Assembly: GCA_910584585.1 (NCBI GenBank)
Contig: CAJUBP010000029.1
Location: 1 to 59,541 of the forward strand
Reading direction: 5' to 3'
DNA from: an uncultured Lachnospiraceae bacterium
GTDB lineage: Bacteria > Bacillota > Clostridia > Lachnospirales > Lachnospiraceae
DNA length: 59,541 nucleotides
The notes under the pieces were generated by a model. That model ran no database searches and had not been told where the DNA came from. It saw only the letters and a program-made list of their open reading frames with translations. The position numbers and the translations under genes are program-made. Positions 8,239 to 15,926 of the stretch are shown piece by piece (the stretch's first letter is position 1; every line of letters starts with the position of its first letter).

Positions 8239-9627
8239 CATCCTGTTCATATCCACTAACAGAATTCTGTCGTCCCCCGCCACCACTTTCACCAGATTCT
8301 CATCAAACCCTCCGGCGCTGAACAAATAGTAATAATTGGCCGTGATCTTCGCCTGTTCCATACTCTGAAAAAGCTGCTGACACATATCAAAGGTCATGGT
8401 TCCCTGGGACCAGTTGCAGAGGCAGATGAGATTCTCCCGCACACTGTTCTGGGCTATAATATCAATATGCCCTTTCTTTCCGATCCATGTGCCCATCTTA
8501 TGGATTTTCAGAGGCAGCCTGCCCACCATGTCCTGCAATTCCAGATATTCCATGCATACATTGACAAAATAACGCTTCAGATAGCCCTCCAGCTCTCCCG
8601 CAATAAATTGATCGTAGAAATCCTCCGGCTTCCTCTGATAAAATTCCGACAAATGGGGATACACAAACTTAAACCAGAAATTAAGAAATGTATCTTTTAT
8701 CTGATACAAACCCTTCTGGGCATTCTGCCATCCTCCCGTCTCAAAAGAATAAACCTTTTCCACTACATCGAATTCCATCAGATTCTTCAAATAAACGCTG
8801 ATTTTGGCCCTGGAAAATCCTGTGGCCTGATAAATGTCATTTAATTTATGCTTCCCGGACGCCAGCACTTCCAGAAGGGTGTGGTACACTGACAATTCCC
8901 GCAGCTGGCTGCGGATAATCTCTTCCGCTTTCCCGTGCAGAAACCCACGTTCTGAAAGGATATGGGTACAGATGTTAGAACGGATATCCCGCTGATCCTC
9001 CCACCCTTTCATGTATTCCGGCACGCCTCCGATGACGCCGTAGACTCTTATGCTCTCACGAACGCTGTAATTGGGAAACTGCCGCACCAGATCTAAGAAT
9101 CCCAGTTCCCGAATCTTGATCATTTTGTCTACTTTCTTCATGGAATTTCCCAGAATCTGAGGCAGTTCCTGCTCTGTCCAGGGAATAGAAGAACTGCACA
9201 AAAGGATCATCACCGGCCCCGGATATAATTTCTTTCCCTTTAACTTCAGAATGCTGTCCATAAATTTCGGTTCTTTTTTCTGAATCCGGTGAAACTCATC
9301 AATTACCACCACCAGCTTGCTGCCGTCTCCGCTTTTGATCCGTTTAAAAAACGTATCATAGGAATCCTCGGAAACCGCCACCTGATATCTGTCTGAAATT
9401 TCTTTTTGCATCCTCTGTTTCTGAGACTGGGGAGAAATATCCGGCGCGTAATAATAAAAAAATTTTTTATTTCCGCAAAACTCCCGCACCAATTCTCTGC
9501 CGCCGTTTTCCTTCCTTCCATAGAGTATCAAAAGCTGGTTGCCCCTCTCTTGATACATCTGTTCCATATATTGTATCTCCTGTTTCCTTCCTGCCATAAC
9601 AAGCCCCCGTATTTTTCGATTATGCAT
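8236..9627 (-). CDS. AAA-family ATPase-like protein (DUF234 type) with degenerate Walker A
   Basis: About 463 residues. The layout matches the archaeal-type ATP-binding proteins found as orphans in many anaerobes: N-terminal P-loop domain, a winged-helix segment (KLNDIYQATGFSRAKISVYLKNLMEF, mentioned in parts here as ATGFSRAKISVYLKN) and a C-terminal DUF234/nuclease-like domain. Walker B is intact (KLVVVIDEFHRI). The expected Walker A reads YGRKENGGREL instead of the usual GRRRVGKT, so both the lysine and the following Ser/Thr are missing. I prefer the ATG at 9627, five bases after GGAG; the ATG at 9597 is an alternative. A sigma-A promoter lies at 9685-9713. Function unknown; nucleotide hydrolysis is doubtful. 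Confidence 0.75.
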   Translation of the reverse strand: MHNRKIRGLVMAGRKQEIQYMEQMYQERGNQLLILYGRKENGGRELVREFCGNKKFFYYYAPDISPQSQKQRMQKEISDRYQVAVSEDSYDTFFKRIKSGDGSKLVVVIDEFHRIQKKEPKFMDSILKLKGKKLYPGPVMILLCSSSIPWTEQELPQILGNSMKKVDKMIKIRELGFLDLVRQFPNYSVRESIRVYGVIGGVPEYMKGWEDQRDIRSNICTHILSERGFLHGKAEEIIRSQLRELSVYHTLLEVLASGKHKLNDIYQATGFSRAKISVYLKNLMEFDVVEKVYSFETGGWQNAQKGLYQIKDTFLNFWFKFVYPHLSEFYQRKPEDFYDQFIAGELEGYLKRYFVNVCMEYLELQDMVGRLPLKIHKMGTWIGKKGHIDIIAQNSVRENLICLCNWSQGTMTFDMCQQLFQSMEQAKITANYYYLFSAGGFDENLVKVVAGDDRILLVDMNRM

Positions 9628-9684
9628 TCGTACTCCATTCGGCATTTTCTGTGTGCCGAAACATATACGTAATTTCCCTTCTGT

Positions 9685-9713
9685 ATCATATCACGATTTA
9701 ATTTCTTTTACAA
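9685..9713 (-). promoter_or_regulatory. Sigma-A promoter of the ATPase gene
   Basis: On the minus strand TTGTAA (9713-9708) is followed after 17 bp by TATGAT (9690-9685). It is about 58 bp ahead of the preferred start. This is the best hexamer pair in the 400-bp gap between this gene and hypB. Confidence 0.65.
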
Positions 9714-10020
9714 TAGAATTCTTTTGATTCTAAAAATAAATCAACAAAATGGGGCCGCCGGAAAATGAAATTCACACACAATATATCACTGCATTCTCAA
9801 ATGAATGATCGTATATATTGCGGAAAATCTGTCATTCTCCAGCAGCCCCGGTTCACCGGTTATAGGCAGCGCGCCCTCCGGCCGGAAATTGCGCGCGATA
9901 CAGCATAACAGCGTACTTTCACTGCACCAGACAACCATACCGCCTGCCGAACGCCCCGGCATGGCAAATGAAAGTTACTGCGCCTTTGATAAATTCTGCC
10001 TGGCATTCCTTTCGCGCTTC
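9714..10020. other. Gene-less spacer between the ATPase promoter and hypB
   Basis: No credible ORF. It contains an AT-rich left part, a GC-rich stretch near 9850-9900 with GCGCGC at both ends of a possible hairpin, and the downstream copy of the 32-bp repeat from the end of hypB (9949-9980). Confidence 0.5.
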
Positions 10021-10052
10021 GAACGCCCCGGCATGGCAAATGAAAGTTACTG
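9949..10052. repeat. Exact 32-bp direct repeat pair at the hypB 3' end
   Basis: Segments 9949-9980 and 10021-10052 are identical over 32 bp and 72 bp apart. The right copy carries the final hypB codon and stop (10047-10049); the left copy is non-coding and lies downstream of the gene. The intervening 40 bp is not repeated. Confidence 0.95.
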
Positions 10053-10715
10053 TACCCACTCTTTTACATTTCTTAAAATCCAGTCCGCCAATTCCGGAAT
10101 CCCTTCTCCCGTTTTGGCTGAGAGAAAGATAATCTCAATTTCCGGGTTTCTCTTTCTGGCATATTCCACTACTTTTTCTCTGTCAAAATCAAAGTAATCC
10201 ATGACATCTATTTTATTGATTACCAGAAGATCGCAGACTTGGTACATCAATGGATATTTTAACGGTTTATCATCGCCTTCCGGCACAGAGAGAATCGTCA
10301 TGTTTTTCACTGCGCCGGTATCAAATTCTGCCGGACAGACCAGGTTTCCCACATTTTCCAGAATCACCAGATCCAGATCTTTTCTTCCGAATTCCGCAAG
10401 CCCCTGCCTTGTCATATCCGCATCCAGATGGCACATGCCGCCGGTATGAATCTGGATGGAGGCAATTCCTGCTTCCTCCATTGCCTGAGCATCCACTGCT
10501 GAATCAATATCCGCTTCCATTACGCCCATATTCACCTTGCCCTTTAATTCCTCCGCAAGAGCCAGAAGGGTTGTAGTTTTGCCGGAACCAGGCGAGGACA
10601 TCAGATTCAGAAGAAATGTTTTATCCTGTTTTAATTGTTCCCGCAGCTTCTGGGCATCTTTGTCGTTGTCTTCAAAGATACTCTGTTTTACTTCAATTAC
10701 TTTAAATCCATCCAT
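10047..10715 (-). CDS. hypB: HypB-type GTPase (nickel insertion accessory protein)
   Basis: A 222-residue SIMIBI-class GTPase. P-loop SSPGSGKTTT at about residues 40-49; the HypB metal-site cysteine-histidine pair in GGMCHLDAD (C95, H96); ENVGNLVCPAEFD; base-recognition NKIDVMDYFDFD. It lacks the N-terminal CxxCGC high-affinity nickel site and histidine-rich stretch of some HypB proteins. It is the last gene of a hydrogenase operon, 80 bp after hydA. HypB normally helps load nickel into [NiFe] hydrogenases; the neighbour here is an [FeFe] enzyme and no HypA or NiFe gene is visible, so it may serve another nickel enzyme. Its stop codon lies in a duplicated 32-bp segment. Confidence 0.92.
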   Translation of the reverse strand: MDGFKVIEVKQSIFEDNDKDAQKLREQLKQDKTFLLNLMSSPGSGKTTTLLALAEELKGKVNMGVMEADIDSAVDAQAMEEAGIASIQIHTGGMCHLDADMTRQGLAEFGRKDLDLVILENVGNLVCPAEFDTGAVKNMTILSVPEGDDKPLKYPLMYQVCDLLVINKIDVMDYFDFDREKVVEYARKRNPEIEIIFLSAKTGEGIPELADWILRNVKEWVQ

Positions 10716-10795
10716 ATTACTGCAATCCTTTCTTATCTATGGGTTCTGAATGCCTGCCCTTTCTGGTTCTGCCGGCGCAAACATGAAAATATTTT

Positions 10796-12532
10796 TTATG
10801 CCTTGGAAGGCATGTCCCATCCCAGATGATCCGTATGCAAAAGTTCATGGGCTTTATGAGACAGCGGTTTCTCCAAATACTGGCTGTAAAGGGCGCGGAC
10901 GGAAGGATTCTCGTGGGAAAAACGCAGGGGATTTTTCTTATCCAGCGTATAGAGCTTGTTTCCCCGCTCTCCTGCCATTTCACGGCCCTCGGTAATAGGC
11001 TGTCCGCCTCCTCCGGCGCAGCCGCCGGGACACGCCATCACTTCCACAAAGTCATACTCTGCTTCTCCGGCAAGGATCCGTTCTATCAGTTTTCTGGTAT
11101 TGCCAAGTCCGTGGACCACAGCGGCCCGGATTGGAATTCCTGCAATTTCCGCCGTTACTTCTTTGATTTCATCCAGTCCCCGCACCATTTTGAAGGCGTC
11201 CGGTTTAGGGTTTTCCTGCTTCAAAGCATAGTAAGCCGTGCGAAGAGCCGCCTCCATTACTCCGCCTGTGGCTCCGAAAATTACGCCTGCGCCGGAACCG
11301 GTGCCCAGAGGAGAATCAAATTCTTCCTCTTCAAGATTGGCCGGGCAGATCAGCTCAGAGCGCAGCATCCGGTCAAATTCTCTGGTGGTCAGCACCACAT
11401 CCACATCCCGGTCAGCGCCGGAATCATTGATATTCGGCAGGGCGCACTCTGCTTTTTTGGCCGTGCAGGGCATAATGGATACACAGAAAATCTTATCCGG
11501 GTCGGTGCCCAGCACTTTTTCAGCAAAATATGTCTTTGCCACCGCGCCAAACATCTGCTGGGGAGATTTGGCCGTGGAAAGCTGCTCTGTCATATCCGGG
11601 TACTGGGATTTTAAGAACCGCACCCAGCCGGGACAGCAGGAGGTGTACATGGGCCATTGATATTTCTCTCTGTGAGTCATCCGCTCCAGGAATTCATTGG
11701 CTTCTTCCATAATTGTTAAATCAGCACTGAAGTTTGTATCAAAAACATAATCCATGCCAAGGGCCCGGGCTGCCGCCGCCATACGCTTCTCTGTGGCCAT
11801 TTTTTCCGGCAGGCCAAGACCCTCGCCCCAGGCAGACCGAACTGCCGGGGCAATCTGCACCACGACAATTTTCTCCGGATCATTGACTGCGTCCATCACT
11901 TTGCGCACATCATCCCGCTCTCTCAGCGCTCCCGTTGGGCAATGGGTGATGCACTGTCCGCACAGGGCGCAGTCTGATTCCTGAATGGTGCGCATTTTGG
12001 AAACGCCCACGCCAGTGCGTTTTCCTGTATTTACAATGTCCCAAATCCCCAGAGACTGTACCTTGTCGCAAATCTGCACGCAGCGCATACATTTGATGCA
12101 TTTGCTGGCGTTGCGGATCAGCGGAAAACTCAAATCCCATTCTTTTACTTCATAGGACTGCCCAAAGGGCACGTCATTGATATTCATATCCGCGCAAATT
12201 TTCTGCAGAGCGCAGCTTCCGTTCCGCTGACAGGCTGCACAGCGGAAATCATGCTGAGACAAAATGATCTGCAGATTCATTCTGCGGGCATAATGGGCTT
12301 TCAAACTGCTGGTATATACCACCATCCCCTCTTCCGCAGCGGTATTGCAGGCCGCCACAAGGGCGTCTTTGCCCTCTATCTCCACACAGCAGATGCGGCA
12401 GGCGCCGATTTCATTCAGATCCTTCAAAAAGCAGAGGGTGGGAATCTCGATTCCGGCAGCAGCGGCGGCTTTTAAAATTGTCGTGCCTTCCGGCACCTGT
12501 ATTTGTTTGTGATCAATCGTTAAATTTACCAT
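10796..12532 (-). CDS. hydA: [FeFe] hydrogenase catalytic subunit
   Basis: A 578-residue multidomain hydrogenase, read from the ATG at 12532. N-terminal plant-type 2Fe-2S domain (cysteines near 34, 45, 48, 62); His-ligated 4Fe-4S site (H94, C98, C101, C107); two 4Fe-4S ferredoxin clusters (C145-C155 and C188-C198). The H-cluster domain has all three signatures: TSCCPGW near 297, MPCTAKK near 354 and MACPGGCAGGGGQP near 499. The C-terminal 60 residues resemble the small-subunit domain. The start overlaps the stop of the upstream flavoprotein gene by seven bases, so the two are translationally coupled. It makes or consumes H2 in the cytoplasm with electrons from ferredoxin and, via the partner, NAD(P)H. 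Maturases HydE/F/G are not in the window. Confidence 0.95.
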   Translation of the reverse strand: MVNLTIDHKQIQVPEGTTILKAAAAAGIEIPTLCFLKDLNEIGACRICCVEIEGKDALVAACNTAAEEGMVVYTSSLKAHYARRMNLQIILSQHDFRCAACQRNGSCALQKICADMNINDVPFGQSYEVKEWDLSFPLIRNASKCIKCMRCVQICDKVQSLGIWDIVNTGKRTGVGVSKMRTIQESDCALCGQCITHCPTGALRERDDVRKVMDAVNDPEKIVVVQIAPAVRSAWGEGLGLPEKMATEKRMAAAARALGMDYVFDTNFSADLTIMEEANEFLERMTHREKYQWPMYTSCCPGWVRFLKSQYPDMTEQLSTAKSPQQMFGAVAKTYFAEKVLGTDPDKIFCVSIMPCTAKKAECALPNINDSGADRDVDVVLTTREFDRMLRSELICPANLEEEEFDSPLGTGSGAGVIFGATGGVMEAALRTAYYALKQENPKPDAFKMVRGLDEIKEVTAEIAGIPIRAAVVHGLGNTRKLIERILAGEAEYDFVEVMACPGGCAGGGGQPITEGREMAGERGNKLYTLDKKNPLRFSHENPSVRALYSQYLEKPLSHKAHELLHTDHLGWDMPSKA

Positions 12533-14358
12533 TTGTCCTGTCTGCCTCCTCTCAATACGCCGCAGCCATGGCGATCGCACCGCAGGCAGCGGCTGGATTC
12601 CTGATATGCCTCTTCATCGCTCATGGTATATTCAATACCTTCAAAATTATCTTTGCGGGCCCAGGATTCTTTCTCTCCCAGATTGACCCGTCCGCAGGGA
12701 ACTTTATCATTTAACAGCGGTTCCGGAATCTCCACATCCACTGAAATCTCATGGTGGCATCCCAGAAACTCATCAATATTAGCCGCAGCCACTTTTCCGG
12801 CTGCAATGGCCTTAATCACCGTGGCCGGCCCGGATACGCAGTCGCCGCCTGCGTACATGCCCACACGGTTCAGCGCGCCGGAAGCGTCTGCCAAAAGCCT
12901 TCCGCCCTTTGTGGCAATCCCTGCCTGCTCAAAGGGCTCTGTGATAATATCCTGTCCAACAGCCATAAGGATTACGTCGCATTCCAGCCGTTCTTCCATC
13001 TTATCCGCCTTTCGCGGGGAAGGCCGGCCTCCTCTTACCTGACCGATAATCTGTGGCTGCACCCACAGCGCAGCCGCATTGCCCTTTTCATCTTTCTCCA
13101 CCCGAAGGGGCGCTTTCAAAGTGAGAAGTTCAATTCCTTCCGCAATGGCTCCTTCCACTTCTGCCGGCAGCGCCGTCATATCTTCTTTCCGCCTGCGGTA
13201 TACAATACTGACGGTCTTTGCGTTGGAGCGGATTGCCGTTCTTGCGCAGTCCATTGCCACATTGCCGCCGCCTACTACAATCACCCGCTGGCCTGTGAAG
13301 TCCGGGTATTTATCGTCTCCGATTTCACGGAGCATTTCTACTGCTGAAATCACATTGCCGCTGTCCTCGCCCTCCAGATTCAGGCGCTTTTCCGCATGGG
13401 CGCCGATGGCAAGATACACGGCGTCGTATGTATCATTGATCTCCTTCAATTCTTCCGTTCCCACTGCCGCGTTTAATTTCACTTCCACGCCGGTGGAAAG
13501 AATCGCGTCAATATCTTCTTTCAGCCTTTCTCTTGGAAACCGGTAATTGGGGATTCCATAGCGCAGCATGCCGCCAAGCTGTGCTTTTTCCTCGTAAACG
13601 GTAGTCTGGTGCCCCATCAGCTGCAGAAAATACGCCGCCGTAAGTCCGGAAGGGCCGCCGCCCACAATTGCCACCTTTCTCCCGGTAGAGGCTGCGCAGG
13701 CGGGAACCGGAACATCTTTCGCGTTGGCCTTGTCCATCACATAATGCTTGATTCCCCGGATATTGATGGAATCATCGATCATATTCCTGCGGCACCGCTT
13801 CTCGCAGGGATGCTCGCAAATCAAAGCACATGCCGTCGGGAAGGGATTGTCCTTGCGGATCAGGCGCACCGCGTCCTCGCAGCGGCCGGCTCCTGCCAGC
13901 GCAATATATCCCGGAATGTCCACATTCGCCGGACAAAGGGTAACACACGGAATGGGCTGTTCAAAGGTACCTGTGCACTGATGCTCCCTGACATGGGAAA
14001 TATAATCCTCTTTAAATCCTTCCAGTCCGGCCAGCACCATGCGGGCGGACTCAAAACCAATGGCGCAGTCCGCCGAATTCTTAATATTGGTAGCTGCATG
14101 TTCAATTAAATCAAGCGTCTCCATGGTGGCTGTATTATTCAGAACGCTTTCCAAAAGCTCTTCCAAAATGCCAAGTCCGATCCGGCATGGGACGCATTTT
14201 CCGCAGGTCTGCGCATGGCATACTTTCAAAAACGCAAGCTGCATGTCAACGGGACAGACCCCGGGCGGATTTGCGATAATACGCTGTGTAAATTCTTTCA
14301 TCAGTGTCTCTGTGGTGGAATTTACTTTGTCCGTAGATATTACTGATAATCTGCTCAT
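12526..14358 (-). CDS. NADH_4Fe-4S / GltD-like FAD-NAD(P) oxidoreductase, hydrogenase partner
   Basis: A 610-residue fusion. Residues about 45-130 resemble the NuoF C-terminal 4Fe-4S domain (C47, C52, C55, C58 in CHAQTCGKCVPC), without the FMN/NADH-binding part of NuoF. A GltD-type ferredoxin segment follows (CPANVDIPGYIAL; CALICEHPCEKRCRR). Then come FAD (VAIVGGGPSGLTAAY) and NAD(P) (VIVVGGGNVAMDCARTA) Rossmann motifs, and a short cysteine motif near the end (CLRCDRHGC). GGGAGAAGG precedes the ATG. Coupled by overlap to hydA, it most likely transfers electrons between pyridine nucleotide and the hydrogenase, perhaps with flavin-based bifurcation as in NfnB-like systems. Bifurcation is inference from architecture. 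Confidence 0.85.
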   Translation of the reverse strand: MSRLSVISTDKVNSTTETLMKEFTQRIIANPPGVCPVDMQLAFLKVCHAQTCGKCVPCRIGLGILEELLESVLNNTATMETLDLIEHAATNIKNSADCAIGFESARMVLAGLEGFKEDYISHVREHQCTGTFEQPIPCVTLCPANVDIPGYIALAGAGRCEDAVRLIRKDNPFPTACALICEHPCEKRCRRNMIDDSINIRGIKHYVMDKANAKDVPVPACAASTGRKVAIVGGGPSGLTAAYFLQLMGHQTTVYEEKAQLGGMLRYGIPNYRFPRERLKEDIDAILSTGVEVKLNAAVGTEELKEINDTYDAVYLAIGAHAEKRLNLEGEDSGNVISAVEMLREIGDDKYPDFTGQRVIVVGGGNVAMDCARTAIRSNAKTVSIVYRRRKEDMTALPAEVEGAIAEGIELLTLKAPLRVEKDEKGNAAALWVQPQIIGQVRGGRPSPRKADKMEERLECDVILMAVGQDIITEPFEQAGIATKGGRLLADASGALNRVGMYAGGDCVSGPATVIKAIAAGKVAAANIDEFLGCHHEISVDVEIPEPLLNDKVPCGRVNLGEKESWARKDNFEGIEYTMSDEEAYQESSRCLRCDRHGCGVLRGGRQDKW

Positions 14359-14428
14359 ATTCCTTCTCCCTGGTTATTTTTTATGCAGACTGACGGAAAT
14401 CCTCCCTTTTCCGCCAGCCTCATAATCT

Positions 14429-14457
14429 ATTCTAACCGGAAAGTTCCGGGAATGCAA
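14429..14457 (-). promoter_or_regulatory. Promoter of the hydrogenase operon
   Basis: Minus-strand TTGCAT (14457-14452) and TAGAAT (14434-14429) flank a 17-bp spacer containing the palindrome CCGGAA-AG-TTCCGG. A repressor bound there would block polymerase. The distance to the flavoprotein start is about 70 bp. Confidence 0.6.
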
Positions 14458-14487
14458 GAATCGTTAATTCTTTCACAGCGCAGGCAA

Positions 14488-14510
14488 ATTAATACTTCAA
14501 GTGTATTAAT
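14488..14510. promoter_or_regulatory. Inverted repeat upstream of the hydrogenase promoter
   Basis: ATTAATAC and GTATTAAT (8 bp each, perfect) flank a 7-nt centre. It lies 30 bp upstream of the -35 hexamer, in a position suited to an activator or redox regulator. It could also be part of the asd transcript end. No known consensus matched by eye. Confidence 0.4.
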
Positions 14511-14512
14511 CG

Positions 14513-14556
14513 AAAAGACTGCCCTAATAAGGAATTGATACACATTCATGGCAGTC
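14513..14556 (-). terminator. Possible asd terminator
   Basis: On the minus strand GACTGCC pairs with GGCAGTC and is followed by TTTT. The 26-nt loop is long, so this is a weak terminator candidate about 80 bp after the asd stop. Confidence 0.35.
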
Positions 14557-14636
14557 AAACTCCTGATAGGACAGTCCCTTATTCTTCTTTCACGCCTTCT
14601 CTCAGCAAATTCCTCCGGGCGGATCAGCTGTAGTTT

Positions 14637-15722
14637 TTATTTCGCGCTGATATACCCCTGGGCCTTCAGCAATTCAGCGCAGAGCACGGCTCCGCCAGCT
14701 GCGCCTCTGACTGTGTTATGGGAAAGCCCCACAAATTTCCAGTCATATACGGTATCTTCCCGAAGGCGTCCCACGCTGATCCCCATGCCGTGTTCATAGT
14801 TCACATCCTCGGTTACCTGAGGGCGGTTGTCCTCTTCCAGATACTGGATAAAATGCTCCGGCGCGCTGGGCAGCTTCAGTTCCTGAGGCTCGCCCCGGAA
14901 ATTCTTAAGTTTTTCAATCAGCTGTTCTTTGGTGGGCTTCTTCCTGAATTTCACGAATACTGCCGCCGTATGGCCGTTTAATACCGGAACGCGGATACAC
15001 TGACAGGTAATTACCGGAGTTTCGGCCGGAACAATCACGCCGTCCTTGATCTCGCCCCAGATGCGGAGAGGCTCCCGTTCTGACTTCTCTTCCTCGCCGC
15101 CGATATAGGGAATGATATTTCCTTCCATTTCCGGCCAGTCCTGAAAAGTCTTGCCGGCTCCGGAAATCGCCTGATAGGTGGTCGCCACTACTTCGTAGGG
15201 TTCAAATTCTTTCCAGGCAGTCAATACCGGGGCGTAAGACTGGATGGAACAGTTAGGCTTCACCGCCACAAATCCCCGCTCTGTCCCCAGACGTTTCTTC
15301 TGGAAATCAATGACCTTCATGTGCTCCGGATTGATTTCCGGCACCACCATAGGCACATCCGGCGTCCATCTGTGGGCGCTGTTATTGGAAACCACCGGAG
15401 TTTCTGTCTTAGCGTAAGCCTCTTCAATAGCCTTGATTTCTTCCTTGGACATATCAACGGCGCTGAATACAAAATCCACTTTGGAAGCCACTGCCTCCAC
15501 TTCATTTACATTCATCACTACCAGATCTTTTACCGCCTCCGGCATGGGAGTATCCATTTTCCAACGTCCTCCCACTGCGTCTTCATACCGCTTTCCTGCG
15601 GAACGGGGGCTGGCCGCAATGGTTGTCACCTCAAACCAGGGATGATTTTCTAACAGCGCAATAAAACGCTGGCCCACCATTCCGGTTCCTCCAAGAATTC
15701 CTGCTTTTAATTTCTGACTCAT
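14637..15722 (-). CDS. asd: Aspartate-semialdehyde dehydrogenase
   Basis: A 361-residue enzyme that reduces aspartyl phosphate to aspartate semialdehyde for lysine/diaminopimelate, threonine and methionine synthesis. Rossmann motif GILGGTGMVGQRF at residues 9-21; active-site cysteine in VKPNCSIQSY; later conserved segments QAISGAGKTFQDWPEM and RVPVLNGHTAAVF. It belongs to the long subgroup also found in archaea and yeast. AGGAG lies eight bases before the ATG. It appears monocistronic: 200 bp separates it from argH upstream and about 280 bp from the hydrogenase operon downstream. No leader riboswitch was recognised. Confidence 0.96.
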   Translation of the reverse strand: MSQKLKAGILGGTGMVGQRFIALLENHPWFEVTTIAASPRSAGKRYEDAVGGRWKMDTPMPEAVKDLVVMNVNEVEAVASKVDFVFSAVDMSKEEIKAIEEAYAKTETPVVSNNSAHRWTPDVPMVVPEINPEHMKVIDFQKKRLGTERGFVAVKPNCSIQSYAPVLTAWKEFEPYEVVATTYQAISGAGKTFQDWPEMEGNIIPYIGGEEEKSEREPLRIWGEIKDGVIVPAETPVITCQCIRVPVLNGHTAAVFVKFRKKPTKEQLIEKLKNFRGEPQELKLPSAPEHFIQYLEEDNRPQVTEDVNYEHGMGISVGRLREDTVYDWKFVGLSHNTVRGAAGGAVLCAELLKAQGYISAK

Positions 15723-15926
15723 CTCATAATCTCCTCACTTTTTCTTTTTGTCCGCTTTAGGCGCACAACTGTCGTTTTGTTGAATATACTAATACATTTC
15801 CCGGTAAAAAGCAATCCCGCATATTACACAAAATTACAAAAATATCTCCCGGACTTCTGTCTATTCTTCCCAGAGTCTGTGTGTTACCCTTTGGCACGCA
15901 AACCGAACCGCATTTGACGCGCCGTC

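Noticed and set aside
9805..10197. 130-codon plus-strand frame opposite the hypB end
   Set aside because: Overlaps hypB antisense and contains both copies of the 32-bp repeat; no start signals.
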